Of a stretch of 64,000 nt of DNA, positions 51,779-61,400 are shown one piece after another. Position numbers and translations under genes: made by a program. Within the stretch, counting starts at the first letter, position 1. Every line of letters begins with the position of its first letter. Origin of the DNA: DATJIG01 sp050260515. GTDB taxonomy: Bacteria; Pseudomonadota; Alphaproteobacteria; SMXQ01. Below the pieces are notes generated by a model. That model had not been told where the DNA came from. It worked only from the letters and a program-made list of their open reading frames with translations, and searched no databases. The DNA is taken from positions 1-64,000 of the forward strand of contig JBLNCI010000040.1 in NCBI GenBank assembly GCA_050260515.1, given 5' to 3'.

Positions 51779-53301
51779 GCAGCCTTCCGCCGAGCACGCC
51801 GTCGACCTTCACCGGAAACCGGGCCCTCCAGATCGAGGAGCCGCTCCTGTTCGAGCAGGACGCGCCCGGCCGCTGCGGCGTCGACATCCCGGAGGCGCCC
51901 GAGTTCAAGGACCGCCTCGGCGGTCTCGCCCGCGTGACGCCGCTCGGTCTTCCCGGGCTGTCGGAGCCGCAGGTGGTGCGTCACTTCACGCGGCTGTCGC
52001 AGAAGAACTACGCGATCGACGCCGGCATCTTCCCGCTCGGCTCGTGCACGATGAAGCACAACCCGCGGCTCAACGAGAAAATGGCGCGGCTGCCCGGCTT
52101 CGCCGACATCCATCCGCTGCAGCCGGTGTCGACCGTCCAGGGCGCGCTCGAGCTGATGGATCGGCTCGCCCACTGGCTGAAGACATTGACGGGCCTTCCA
52201 GCCGTCGCGCTCACGCCCGCCGCCGGCGCCCATGGCGAGTTCTGCGGCATGGCGACGATCCGCGCCGCCCACGCCGCGGCCGGACAGGAGCGCATGCGCG
52301 TGCTGGTGCCCGAATCGGCGCACGGCACGAACCCCGCGACCGCCGCGGCGCTCGGCTATCACGTCGAGTCGATTCCGGCCAACGGGCGCGGCCGGGTCGA
52401 TGTCGCGGCGCTCAAGGCGAAGCTCGGGCCCGACGTCGCCGCGATCATGGTGACCAACCCGAACACCTGCGGGCTGTTCGAGGACGAGATCGTGGAGATC
52501 GCCGACGCGACCCATGCGGCCGGGGCATACTTCTACTGCGACGGTGCCAACTTCAACGCCATCGTCGGCAAGGTCAGGCCCGCCGATCTCGGCATCGACG
52601 TCATGCACATGAACTTGCACAAGACGTTCTCGACGCCCCACGGCGGCGGCGGTCCGGGCTCGGGCCCGGTGGCGCTCGCCGCGGCGCTGGCGCCGTTCGC
52701 GCCGCTGCCGTGGGTCGTCCACGGCAAGGATGGATTCGCGCTGATCGAGACGGCGACCGGCGAGGCGTCGCGCAGCATCGGCCGCCTCAAGGCGTTCCAC
52801 GGCCAGATGGGCATGTTCGTCCGCGCGCTCACCTACATGCTGAGCCACGGCCGCGACGGCCTGAAGCAGGTCGCCGAAGACGCGGTGCTCAACGCCAACT
52901 ATCTGCTCGCGCGGCTGAAGAACGAGCTCAGTCCGGCGTTCCCCGGCACCTGCATGCATGAGGCGCTGTTCGACGACAGGTTCCTCGACGGGACCGGTGT
53001 GTCCACGCTCGACTTCGCCAAGGCGCTGATCGACGAAGGCTTTCACCCGACGACGATCTACTTCCCGCTGGTGGTCCACGGCGCGATGCTGATGGAGCCG
53101 ACCGAAACGGAGTCGAAGGGGTCGCTCGACCAGTTCGCCGACGCTGTACTGTCGCTCGCGCGGCGTGCCAAGGCGGGCGAGGGCGAGGCGTTCCACGCCG
53201 CCCCGCGCCTGAGCCCGCGCCGCCGTCTCGACGAGACCCGCGCGGCGCGGACGCCCGTCCTGCGCTGGCGTCCTTCGGCGCCGAAGCAGGCGGCGGAGTA
53301 G
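51775..53301 (+). CDS. gcvPB: Glycine dehydrogenase (decarboxylating) subunit 2
   Basis: C-terminal half of the split P-protein, 508 residues, holding PLP and decarboxylating glycine onto the H-protein lipoyl arm. The PLP-binding lysine is in HMNLHKTFSTPHGGGGPGSGP, preceded by FYCDGANFNAIVGK. FPLGSCTMKHNPRLNE and AAGAHGEFCGM are also diagnostic. The tail of about 35 residues is Arg/Ala-rich. No L protein gene is adjacent, so the dihydrolipoamide dehydrogenase must be encoded elsewhere. Confidence 0.97.
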   Translation: MSSLPPSTPSTFTGNRALQIEEPLLFEQDAPGRCGVDIPEAPEFKDRLGGLARVTPLGLPGLSEPQVVRHFTRLSQKNYAIDAGIFPLGSCTMKHNPRLNEKMARLPGFADIHPLQPVSTVQGALELMDRLAHWLKTLTGLPAVALTPAAGAHGEFCGMATIRAAHAAAGQERMRVLVPESAHGTNPATAAALGYHVESIPANGRGRVDVAALKAKLGPDVAAIMVTNPNTCGLFEDEIVEIADATHAAGAYFYCDGANFNAIVGKVRPADLGIDVMHMNLHKTFSTPHGGGGPGSGPVALAAALAPFAPLPWVVHGKDGFALIETATGEASRSIGRLKAFHGQMGMFVRALTYMLSHGRDGLKQVAEDAVLNANYLLARLKNELSPAFPGTCMHEALFDDRFLDGTGVSTLDFAKALIDEGFHPTTIYFPLVVHGAMLMEPTETESKGSLDQFADAVLSLARRAKAGEGEAFHAAPRLSPRRRLDETRAARTPVLRWRPSAPKQAAE

Positions 53302-53396
53302 CCGCGGAGTAGCCAGCGAAGCGTTGCGGCACGGCCGCGCCTCCGCTGCAACGCGGAGCGTCCTGCGGCGTTTAGGCGGCAGGACAGGAGGCCGCC

Positions 53397-53855
53397 ATGC
53401 TGCCAGCGACGACCCGCCGGGTGCCCGACCACACCTCCGTGGCCGCCAATCAGCGCATTGCCGAGGACATCGAGGAGCGGGTGCGCTACTTCGCGCATCA
53501 CCCCGAGGAGATCGGCCGACGGCTTCGTGAGCTCGACGAGGAGTGGGACATCGAGCGCATGATCGAGGCCAACGCCGCGACACTGGCGTTCACCGGGGTT
53601 GCGCTGGGCACGACCGTCGATCGGCGCTGGCTCGCGCTCCCGGCCCTCGTCGCCGGGTTCCTGCTGCAGCACGCGACCCAGGGGTGGTGCCCGCCGGTTC
53701 CGGTGCTGCGCCGCCTCGGCTTCCGCACCGAACGCGAGATCGACACCGAGCGCTGCGCGCTCAAGGCGCTGCGCGGCGACTTCGGCTCGATCGATGCCGA
53801 CATCGGTGATCCCGACGCGGCCGCGATCCGTGCCATTGCCGCCGCCCGGGCCTGA
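53397..53855 (+). CDS. DUF2892-containing membrane protein
   Basis: A 152-residue protein. An N-terminal helical region (AEDIEERVRYFAHHPEEIGRRLRELDEEWDIERMIEANAATLAFTG) precedes a DUF2892/YgaP-like membrane hairpin (WLALPALVAGFLLQHATQGWCPPVPVLRRLGFRTEREIDTER). A short hydrophilic tail follows. The cysteine in QGWCPP is conserved in the family. Function is unknown. It lies 9 nt upstream of the DUF2243 gene. The 95-nt gap after gcvPB holds a GCGTTGC/GCAACGC inverted repeat that may separate the operons. Confidence 0.83.
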   Translation: MLPATTRRVPDHTSVAANQRIAEDIEERVRYFAHHPEEIGRRLRELDEEWDIERMIEANAATLAFTGVALGTTVDRRWLALPALVAGFLLQHATQGWCPPVPVLRRLGFRTEREIDTERCALKALRGDFGSIDADIGDPDAAAIRAIAAARA

Positions 53856-53863
53856 GTGCGTCC

Positions 53864-54388
53864 ATGGCGGTGGATTCCGGGGAGGACATGGCGGGCTTCC
53901 CGGCGTCCGCGGGAATCCTGTTCGGGCTCGGGCTCGGCGGATTCTTCGACGGCATCGTCTTCCACCAGGTGCTGCAATGGCACCACATGCTGACGTCGGC
54001 TGGTTATCCGCCGACCACCGTCGAGAACCTCCGCATCAACACCCTGGCCGACGGGCTCTTCCACGTCACGACGTATATCTTCGTCGGCACAGGGCTCGTC
54101 GTCCTGTGGCGGGCGGCGCGGCGGCGCCATGTGCGATGGTCGGGGAAGCTGCTCGCGGCGACGATCCTGATCGGCTTCGGCGCCTTCAACGTCGTCGAAG
54201 GTCTGGTCGATCACCAGCTTCTCGGCATCCATCACGTCAACGAGACGGTGCCCCGCGGCCAGTGGATCTGGTGGGACACGGCCTTCCTCGCGTGGGGCGC
54301 GGCGATGCTGATCGGCGGATGGCTCCTGTTGCGGCGCGCACGCGCGGACACCGCGCACGGCGGTCCAGGCTCCGGCCGCGCGTACTAG
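53864..54388 (+). CDS. DUF2243 integral membrane protein
   Basis: A 174-residue protein with four hydrophobic segments and the DUF2243 histidine pattern: GFFDGIVFHQVLQWHHML, ADGLFHVTTYIFVGTGL, FNVVEGLVDHQLLGIHHV. The conserved histidines and acidic residues in membrane-facing helices hint at metal or heme binding, but the family function is unknown. It is probably co-transcribed with the DUF2892 gene and is convergent with the TctC gene. Confidence 0.9.
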   Translation: MAVDSGEDMAGFPASAGILFGLGLGGFFDGIVFHQVLQWHHMLTSAGYPPTTVENLRINTLADGLFHVTTYIFVGTGLVVLWRAARRRHVRWSGKLLAATILIGFGAFNVVEGLVDHQLLGIHHVNETVPRGQWIWWDTAFLAWGAAMLIGGWLLLRRARADTAHGGPGSGRAY

Positions 54389-54414
54389 GCGACGTCCGCG
54401 CCGGTTGGAGCGGG

Positions 54415-55452
54415 CTATTGCTCGGCGTTGTAGAGCGCGAGCAGCCGCTTCTTGACGGACTCAGGGGCGCGATAGGTGTCGGCGATGATCGCCGCGATCT
54501 CGTCGCCGCTCGACGGACTGGTGCAGTCGAGATTCTGGTGCGCGCAGTCGTCGCGGAACTCGGCGCTGTGGACCGTCGCGTTGACGCCGTTCTTCAGCAG
54601 CGCCGCGCGATCGGCGGGGATTCCCGGCGGTGCCAGCATCGGGCGGCCGAGGTAGAAGGGTGCTGCGACGATGCGAAGAAGTGCACGGTCGTCCTCACTG
54701 GCGGCGAGATCGGTCGCCAGCGGCACGTTCTCCAGCCCGGGCTGGACGTCGCCGCTGTAGCGCAGCATGAACTTGATCTTCCTGTCGCGGATCCATTCGG
54801 AGCGGGTCGACTGCAGCGTCGACCAGAAGGAGGACGCATAGCCCTCGTTCTCGCCGCGTTCCATCGCGAGCAGAGCCTCGGCCAGACCCTTGTAGCCCGA
54901 CACGGTCTTGATCTTGAGGCCGAACACCGCGGTCAGCACGCGCGAGTAGAACGCGCCGCCGGTCGCGGCTCCGGCCGAGCCGAGAATGAGCTCGCGGTTC
55001 TTGGCCTCGGCGATCGAGTTGACCGGCACCGTGTGCCACAAGAGGAAGACGCTGATCTCCTTGGTCGGGCTCCCGAGCCAATTGAACTTGGTCGGGTCGA
55101 AGTGCGCCTGCGACATCCCGTACAGCGGCGCGAACGGATTGCCGTTGTTGATCAGCCCGATGGTCAGGCCGTCCTTCGGCGCGACGTTGTAGAGGTAGTT
55201 GCTGGCGCGGAGGCCGCTCGCGCCGGGCATGTTCTGGACGACGATGGCGGGACGGCCGGGGATGTGGTTCGGCAGCCACCGCGCCACCGTGCGGGCGTAG
55301 AGATCGTAGCCGCTGCCCGATTCCGTGCTGGCGACCAGCGTGAGCTGCTTTCCGGCGTAGACATCCGCGGCCTCGGCGCGGGTCCCGGCGCTGACGGCTA
55401 CGGCGAAGGCGACGAGTCGCAATGCGACTCCGGCGGCGCGGTGCGCGAACAT
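54415..55452 (-). CDS. Orphan tripartite tricarboxylate transporter-type substrate-binding protein (TctC/Bug)
   Basis: A 345-residue periplasmic binding protein with a Sec signal (FAHRAAGVALRLVAFAVAVSAGTRAEA). The mature start DVYAGKQLTLVASTESGSGYDLYARTVARWLPNHIPGRPAIVVQNMPGASGL is diagnostic of the Bug family. The ligand is unknown. No TctA/TctB membrane genes are adjacent, which is common for Bug proteins. I chose 55452 because GGGAG precedes it; an in-frame ATG at 55473 is possible. It lies downstream of the ATP synthase terminator. Confidence 0.93.
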   Translation of the reverse strand: MFAHRAAGVALRLVAFAVAVSAGTRAEAADVYAGKQLTLVASTESGSGYDLYARTVARWLPNHIPGRPAIVVQNMPGASGLRASNYLYNVAPKDGLTIGLINNGNPFAPLYGMSQAHFDPTKFNWLGSPTKEISVFLLWHTVPVNSIAEAKNRELILGSAGAATGGAFYSRVLTAVFGLKIKTVSGYKGLAEALLAMERGENEGYASSFWSTLQSTRSEWIRDRKIKFMLRYSGDVQPGLENVPLATDLAASEDDRALLRIVAAPFYLGRPMLAPPGIPADRAALLKNGVNATVHSAEFRDDCAHQNLDCTSPSSGDEIAAIIADTYRAPESVKKRLLALYNAEQ

Positions 55453-55616
55453 CTTGGCTCCCTGTTTGTCCATCCCGAGCGCGTGCCGGGCGAGTTCGAA
55501 CACCTCGCCGAAGCGCCCGGTCGGGCACCGGTCGGGATTCCCCGCCGGCTTGTCGTTGGAGCCGATCTTCACCGCTTCCCGGCCAGGAGGCAACCCGCCG
55601 AGGCACGGCCACGGGC

Positions 55617-55649
55617 AAAGAAAAACCCCCGCGGGCGACCGCGGGGGTT
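55617..55649 (-). terminator. Rho-independent terminator of the ATP synthase F0 operon
   Basis: On the minus strand AACCCCCGCGG and CCGCGGGGGTT form an 11-bp stem (55624-55634 with 55639-55649) around a 4-nt loop, followed by TTTTTCTTTG. It lies 26 nt beyond the atpF stop codon. Confidence 0.93.
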
Positions 55650-55674
55650 CGTCGTTGCAGCCGGAGAGCCGCGC

Positions 55675-56217
55675 CTAGTGGAGCTGCTTCGGCAGATTCT
55701 TGAGCGCCTCGTCGATCAGCGCGCCGGCGCGATCCTGCGACAGGCCGTCGGCGATCAGCTTGCGGGTGGCGGCGAGCGCCACCTCGACCGCCGCGTCGCG
55801 GACGTCCTTGGTCGCGCGCGCCTCGGCCTGGGCGATCTTCTCCATGGCGAGCTCCTCGCGGCGCTTCAGCGTCTGAGCGAGCTCCTTCTCGGCGTTCTCG
55901 CGCATCCGCTTGGCTTCGGCCTCGGCGTTGGCGACGATCTCGGAGGCCTCGCGCCCGGCGGCGGCGAGCTTGTGCTTGTAGCTCTCGAGCGCCGTGCGGG
56001 TCTCCTCGTAGAGCTTCTGGGCTTCGTCGATGTTGCGCGCGATCTCGGCGGCGCGGGTGTCGAGCGCGCCGGTGACGGCGCGGGCGACCGGACGCGAGAT
56101 CGCAACGATGAAGATCAGGAACGCGACGCCGAGCCAGAACTCGGGCGACTGGTAGAACGCTTCCTCGCCGTGGCCGGCGGCCTCGGCGGCAACGGCGGTG
56201 GAAATGAGGCCGAACAT
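55675..56217 (-). CDS. atpF: ATP synthase F0 subunit b
   Basis: A 180-residue stator subunit with one N-terminal membrane helix (SPEFWLGVAFLIFIVAISRPV) followed by a long charged coiled coil (TRAAEIARNIDEAQKLYEETRTALESYKHKLAAAGREASEIVANAEAEAKRM) that binds F1 delta. It is the second of two different b-type genes, as in photosynthetic and many other alphaproteobacteria. Its ATG follows the atpF' stop directly. Confidence 0.95.
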   Translation of the reverse strand: MFGLISTAVAAEAAGHGEEAFYQSPEFWLGVAFLIFIVAISRPVARAVTGALDTRAAEIARNIDEAQKLYEETRTALESYKHKLAAAGREASEIVANAEAEAKRMRENAEKELAQTLKRREELAMEKIAQAEARATKDVRDAAVEVALAATRKLIADGLSQDRAGALIDEALKNLPKQLH

Positions 56218-56709
56218 CTAGCGCTTCTCCCCGCGGGCGGCGGCGACGGCGGCCGCCGCGGCGCCGGCGTCGACCGGCGCGCCGAGCAGCTTCTCGGCGG
56301 CGGCCTTGGCAATGTCCGCCGCGGCCTGATTGATGCCCGTCAGCGCCTGGGCCTTGGCCCGCTCGACGGTCTGCTCGGCGTCGCGGCTCTTCGCCGCGAG
56401 CGCCTGACCCTGGGCTTCCATCCGGGCGTTCGCCTCGACCTTGGCCTTCTCCACCGCCTGGGTGACCTGGCTGTGGGCCTTGGCGCGGGCCTCGGCGATC
56501 GCCTTGTCGTAGCTGTCGCGGGCTGCCTCGGCCTCGGCCCGCAGCGCCTGGGCGGCGGCGAGGGTGCCCTCGGTCCGCGCCTTGCGCTCCTTCAGCACGG
56601 CGCGGATGCGCGGCAGAACGAACGCCGTCATCAGCACGTAGAGGCCGATGAAGGTGATGGCGAGCCACACCAACTGCGGGAGGAAGGTCGAGACGTCGAG
56701 TTGCGGCAT
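56218..56709 (-). CDS. atpF': ATP synthase F0 subunit b' (atpF', also called atpG or atpX)
   Basis: A 163-residue stator subunit starting MPQLDVSTFLPQLVWLAITFIGLYVLMTAFVLPRIRAVLKERKARTEGTL, the typical b' N-terminus, with one membrane helix and an Ala/Glu-rich coiled coil. It pairs with b (next gene) as a heterodimer. It overlaps neither neighbour; 57 nt separate it from atpE. Confidence 0.95.
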   Translation of the reverse strand: MPQLDVSTFLPQLVWLAITFIGLYVLMTAFVLPRIRAVLKERKARTEGTLAAAQALRAEAEAARDSYDKAIAEARAKAHSQVTQAVEKAKVEANARMEAQGQALAAKSRDAEQTVERAKAQALTGINQAAADIAKAAAEKLLGAPVDAGAAAAAVAAARGEKR

Positions 56710-56766
56710 CTACATGATCCTAGGGACACCTAAGCCTGTGGGGGGCCGAAGCCCCCCGCGCGGCGA

Positions 56767-56991
56767 TTAGGAGAACAGGATGAGGAACGAGATCAGCAGG
56801 GCGTAGAGCGCGACCGCCTCGACGAGCGCGAAGCCCAGCATCGTGTACGGGAACACCACCGGACGGGCCGCCGGGTTGCGGGCGACCGACGAGATGAACG
56901 AGGCAAACACGTTGCCGATACCGACGCCGACACCGGCGAGACCGATGACGGCGAGACCGGCGCCAATGAGCTTAGCGGCAGCAGCATCCAT
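56767..56991 (-). CDS. atpE: ATP synthase F0 subunit c
   Basis: A 74-residue hairpin proteolipid forming the rotating c-ring. Two membrane helices flank the polar loop RNPAARP. The ion-carrying carboxylate is E58 in LVEAVALYALL. The surrounding residues lack the Gln/Ser set expected for sodium binding, so proton coupling is likely. The 51-nt gap after atpB and the 57-nt gap before atpF' are the widest spacings in the operon and fit the extra translation needed for c. Confidence 0.97.
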   Translation of the reverse strand: MDAAAAKLIGAGLAVIGLAGVGVGIGNVFASFISSVARNPAARPVVFPYTMLGFALVEAVALYALLISFLILFS

Positions 56992-57042
56992 GACTTTTAT
57001 CCTTAGCTTTGGTGGTGGTTGGGTGGTTGGAGGGAGCGCCGA

Positions 57043-57765
57043 TCAGTGCAGATGCAGCGCGTCGTGGAGGTAGAGGCAGGTGAGGATCGCGAACACGTAG
57101 GCCTGCAGCAGCGCGACCAGCAGCTCGAGCACGTAGAGCGCGACGATGACCGCGAGCGGCGCGATGCCGAACACGCCGAGCAGGATCACGAAGCCCGCGA
57201 ACACGTGCAGCATCGTGTGGCCCGCCATCATGTTGGCGAACAGTCGCAGCGCCAGGGTCACCGGGCGCGCGAGGTAGGAGATGACCTCGATCGGCACCAG
57301 CAGCGGCGCCATGTAGAGCGGCGTGTCCGGGGGCAGGAAGTAGCTGAAGAACTTGACGCCGTGCTTGGCCAGCGCGACCAGCGTCACACCGAGGAAGACG
57401 ACGGCGGCCAGCGCGAACGTCACGACGATGTGGCTGGTGACCGCGAACGCGCCCGGGACGAGGCCGATCAGGTTCGCGAACAGGATGAACATGAACAGCG
57501 TGAACACGAACGGGAAGAACGGCCGTGCGTCGTGCCCCGCGTTGTCGCGAATCATGCCCGAGACGAATTCGTAGAGGATCTCCGACATCGACTGCCAGCG
57601 GCCGGGAACCAGCGCCGCCTTGCGCATGCCGAGGACGAGGAACGCGGTCACGCCGAGGACGGCGACCGCCATGTAGAGGGAGGAGTTGGTGAAGGAGGCG
57701 TTCACCCCGCCGACCTGGATCGGAGCGAGGGTGTGGATCTCGAATTGCTCAAGCGGCGACGCCAC
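57043..57765 (-). CDS. atpB: ATP synthase F0 subunit a
   Basis: A 240-residue membrane subunit containing the essential arginine in RPVTLALRLFANMMAGH, next to the c-ring. It starts best at GTG 57765 (MASPLEQFEIHTLAPIQVGGVN-like beginning) behind AGGGGGAA. An in-frame start at 57798 would add 11 unconserved residues. Other family blocks are FVSGMIRDNAG, PFVFTLFMFILFANLIGLVPGAFAVTSHI and the final helix IALYVLELLVALLQAYVFAILTCLYLHDA. Confidence 0.96.
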   Translation of the reverse strand: MASPLEQFEIHTLAPIQVGGVNASFTNSSLYMAVAVLGVTAFLVLGMRKAALVPGRWQSMSEILYEFVSGMIRDNAGHDARPFFPFVFTLFMFILFANLIGLVPGAFAVTSHIVVTFALAAVVFLGVTLVALAKHGVKFFSYFLPPDTPLYMAPLLVPIEVISYLARPVTLALRLFANMMAGHTMLHVFAGFVILLGVFGIAPLAVIVALYVLELLVALLQAYVFAILTCLYLHDALHLH

Positions 57766-57801
57766 GCGCGTTCCCCCTAAGGGTCTGTCGTTTCGCACGG
57801 C

Positions 57802-58155
57802 CTAGCGGCCGTCCGTCTCCTCGTCCTTCTCGACGACCGGGCGATAGCCGGGGCCCGCGCCGATCCCCGACACCGCGCGCCAGACGTTGAGAACGCCGGC
57901 GGCCGCGCCGAGGAAGAAGAACACCACCATCAGCCACGGCTTGGTGCCGAGCCAGCGATCGAGGAACCACCCGATGCCGACACCGACCGCCAGAGCCGAG
58001 ACCAGCTCGATACCGACGCGGAACGCGAGGCCAAGACCGCTCATCGGCTGCCCGCCGCTCCTCTTGCCGCCGCCGGTCCGGGAATCGACCCGGTCCTGAG
58101 CGGCCCGCAAGCGGGCGTCGAGGTCCTCCAGGGAGGGCGGTTTGCGCTCGTCCAT
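57802..58155 (-). CDS. atpI: ATP synthase assembly/AtpI-like protein
   Basis: A 117-residue protein with a hydrophilic N-terminus (ERKPPSLEDLDARLRAAQDRV) and two hydrophobic segments (AFRVGIELVSALAVGVGIGWFLDRWLGTKPWLMVVFFFLGAAAGVLNVWRAV), the AtpI/Atp1 layout. It helps c-ring assembly or magnesium handling in relatives. It is the first gene of the F0 operon and follows the predicted promoter by about 50 nt. Confidence 0.93.
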   Translation of the reverse strand: MDERKPPSLEDLDARLRAAQDRVDSRTGGGKRSGGQPMSGLGLAFRVGIELVSALAVGVGIGWFLDRWLGTKPWLMVVFFFLGAAAGVLNVWRAVSGIGAGPGYRPVVEKDEETDGR

Positions 58156-58211
58156 GGGAAGGGTTACGCCGTAAGCGCGTGGCCGGAAGGGCCGCGCCGG
58201 AAAGCGCGCGC

Positions 58212-58240
58212 ACCTTATAAAGCGGCCCCCCGGGTGTCAA
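58212..58240 (-). promoter_or_regulatory. Promoter of the ATP synthase F0 operon
   Basis: On the minus strand, a perfect TTGACA (58240-58235) is followed after 17 nt by TAAGGT (58217-58212), within TTTATAAGGT. A TATAAG hexamer at 15-nt spacing overlaps it. It lies about 57-85 nt upstream of the atpI ATG. Confidence 0.7.
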
Positions 58241-58354
58241 GGCCGAACGGCGCCTGTGAGGGCGCCGAGAACGCCGGAAAATCAGGGGTTTCCGTGCTCC
58301 GCATCGGGCAGCGAAGCGGTCCCGCTTTGGGTAGGTTCACCGATCGCGAATCAT

Positions 58355-58386
58355 GAAAAAACCCCGGGGGCGCGCCCCCGGGGTTT
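58355..58386 (-). terminator. Rho-independent terminator of smc
   Basis: On the minus strand AAACCCCGGGGG and CCCCCGGGGTTT form a 12-bp stem (58359-58370 with 58375-58386) around CGCG, followed by TTTTTTC. It lies 24 nt beyond the smc stop codon. Confidence 0.92.
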
Positions 58387-58410
58387 CTCGGCTCGTCGGT
58401 GGCGCCCGCC

Positions 58411-61400
58411 TTACGCGATCGCGCGCAGCCGGGTCACGCCCTGGAGGTCGACCGACACCAACTGCGACACGCCGCGCTCCGGCATGGTGACGCCGTAGAG
58501 GCGGTCCATGCGGGCCATCGTGATGCGGTGGTGGGTGACGATCAGGAAGCGGGTCTTGGTGATGTTGCCGATCTCCTCGATCAGGTTGCAGAAGCGACCG
58601 ATGTTGGAGTCGTCGAGCGGAGCGTCCACCTCGTCCAGCACGCAGATCGGCGCCGGGTTGGTGAGGAACACGGCGAACAGCAGCGCCGTCGTGGTCAGGG
58701 CCTTCTCGCCGCCCGAAAGCAGCGACAGGACCTGCAGCTTCTTGCCCGGCGGGCTCGCCATGATCTCGAGCCCGGCCTCGAGCGGATCCTCGGCTTCCGT
58801 GAGTTCGAGATGCGCGCGCCCGCCGCCGAACAGCCGCGTGAACAGGGTCTGGAAGTGGCCGTTCACCTTCTCGAACGCGGCGAGGAAGCGCTCGCGGCCC
58901 TCGCGATTGAGCTCGTTGATGCCGTGGCGCAGACGGGCGATCGCGGCGACGAGATCGTCGCGCTCCGTCGTCATGCCGGCGATCTGCTCGTTGAGCTCCT
59001 TGGCCTCCTCCTCGGCGCGCAGGTTCACCGGGCCCATGTTGTCGCGCTCGCGGGTCAGGCGATTGAGCCGCGCCTCGGCCTCGGGCAGCGCCTCGATCTC
59101 CTCCTCGGTCTTTTCGGCGACCGCCAGCAGCTCGGTCGGCAGGCACGCGACGCGCTCGGCGACACGTTCCTCGACCTGCGCCAGGGTCTGCGTCGCCTGG
59201 GCGACGACGCCCTCGGTGCGGACGCGATCCTCGCGCACGTCGCGCAGCTCGCCGTCCACCTTCTTCAGAGCGGCGGCGGCCTCGTTCAGCGTCGCCTCGG
59301 CGGTGGCGAGCGCATCGGCGCGGGCCTGACGCTCGCGCGCGGCCTCGTCGATGCGATCACCCAGCGCATGGCGCTCGGTCATGATCTCGGCGGGACGCGC
59401 GGCGAGGCGGGCGCGCTCTTCCTCGGCCGAGGCGCGGCGGGATTCGAGCTCGTCGATCTGCGACTGGGCGTGGCTCTCGCGCTCCTGCCAACCGCTGCGC
59501 TCGGTGCCGATGTCGGCGATGCGCTGACGGCGGGCCGCCGCCTGGCGCAGCACCTCGTCGTGGGCGCGGGCAGCTTCCGCCTCGATGCCGTGGCGGCTCG
59601 ACAGTTCCTCGCGGGCGCGCTCGGAGTCCTCGCGGCGGGCGGCGAGCGAGGACTCGTCGTCGGGGCCGGGCTGCGCGGCCTCGGCGGCGGCGACCGCCTC
59701 GTCGCGGTCGCCGGTGAGCTGAGCGATCAGCTCGCGGACGGTCTCGAGCTTGGTCGCGAGCTGCGCGGCCTTCTGCGCCACGTCGGCGTGGGTCTCGCGG
59801 GCGGAGCGCTCGTCGGCGTCGGCGCGGCGCACCGCGTCCCGCGCGGAGCTGGTCGCGGCGTCGGCCGCCTGCTGGCGCTCGCGGGCCGCGACGCGCACCG
59901 CATTGACGGTATCGGTCGCCGCCTGCTGACGCTGACGGACCTCGGCGCGCACCGCGTTCATCGCATCGTCGGCGGCCTGCTCGCGTTCGCGCGCGGCGAG
60001 ACGAACCGCGTTCACGACCTCGTCGGCGGCCTGCTCGCGTTCGCGCGCGGCGAGACGAACCGCGTTGACGGCGTCGACCGCTTCCTGCTGGCGCTGACGC
60101 ACGTCGGCGCGCACGGCGTTGACGGATTCGAGCGCCGCCTGCTGCTCTTCGCGGGCAGCCTCGCGCGCCGCGTTGACCGCGTCGGTGGCGGCCTGCTGAC
60201 GTTCGCGTGCGGCTTCGCGCGCGGCACGCTCGGCCTCGGCGGCGGCCTGCTGACGCTCGCGCGCGGCCTCGACCGCGGCGCGCATCTCGGCCGAGTTGGC
60301 TTCCGCCGCCGCGATCAGCGGCGCGAGCTCGGCGAGACGGTTGCGCTGGCCGAGGCGCACGGCGGCGGCGGTCTGCGCGCCCGCGCTGACCGTGTAGCCG
60401 TCCCAGCGCCACAGCGCGCCGTCGCGCGACACCAGGCGCTGGCCGAGCTGGAGCTGCGGAGCGAGGGCCACGCCCTCGGCGGCGGTCTCGACGACGCCGA
60501 TCTGCGACAGCCGGCGCGCGAGCGCCATCGGCGCGTGGGCGAAATCCGACAGCGGGCGGACGTCCCCGGGCAGCGGCGCCGACGCGTCGAACGGCGGCAG
60601 CGTGCGCCAGTGGATCGGCGCGGCCTCGTTGACCGGCGCGATCAGGTCGTCGCCCAGCGCGACGCCGAGCGCGGTCTCGTAGCCGGGCGTGACGCTGACA
60701 TGGTCGATCAGCGGCTCGTAGCCCTCGCCCTCGCTGTGGGCGAGGAGGTTGCGCAGCGCCGAATCCTCGGCGGTGAACTTGGCCAGCATCGCGTCGGTGG
60801 CCTGCGCCTCCTCGGCGCGACGGCGGGCTTCGGCATCGACACGCTCGCGATCGGACTCGGCGGCGGCGATCTGCTGGCGCACGGCTTCGGCGACGCGCTG
60901 CGCGTCGGCCTCGGCCGCCGCGATCCGCTCGCGCGCCGTCTCGGCGACGCGCTGGGCGTCGGCCTCGGCCGCCGCGATCTTCTGGGTCTCGGCCTCGGCG
61001 AATCGCTGTGCGTCGGCTTCGGCCGCGGCGATCTTCTGGGTTTCGGCCTCGGCCACCTGCTGCGCGTCGGCTTCGGCCGCGGCGATCGCGCGCGCCTGCT
61101 CCTCGGCGACACGCTGCGCCTCGGCCTCGGCGGCGGCAAGCTGCTCGCGGCCCGCCTCGGCGATGCGCTGCGCTTCGGCCTCGGCGGCAGCGAGCTCTTC
61201 GCGCGACGCTTCGGCGATCCGTTGCGCCTCGGCCTCGGCGGCGGCAAGCTCCGCGCGCGCCGCTTCCGCCTGCTGCCGGGCGTCGGCGAGCCGCGCCTCG
61301 GCGGCCTCGATCTCGGCGCGGTCGGCGACGGCGATCTCGAGCCGTTCGGCCTCGGCCTCGGCGTCGCGCAGGCGCTCGTTCAGGCGCTCGGCGCGGGCCT

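Noticed and set aside
53302..53396. Inverted repeats after gcvPB as a terminator
   Set aside because: GCGTTGC/GCAACGC has a long 20-nt loop and no U-run, and the second TCCTGC/GCAGGA pair overlaps the next ribosome site. Too weak to list separately.
59836..61248. Direct repeats of 54 nt that might suggest a CRISPR or satellite array
   Set aside because: The repeats are contiguous, have no spacers, differ by codon-preserving changes and stay in frame within SMC coiled-coil arms.
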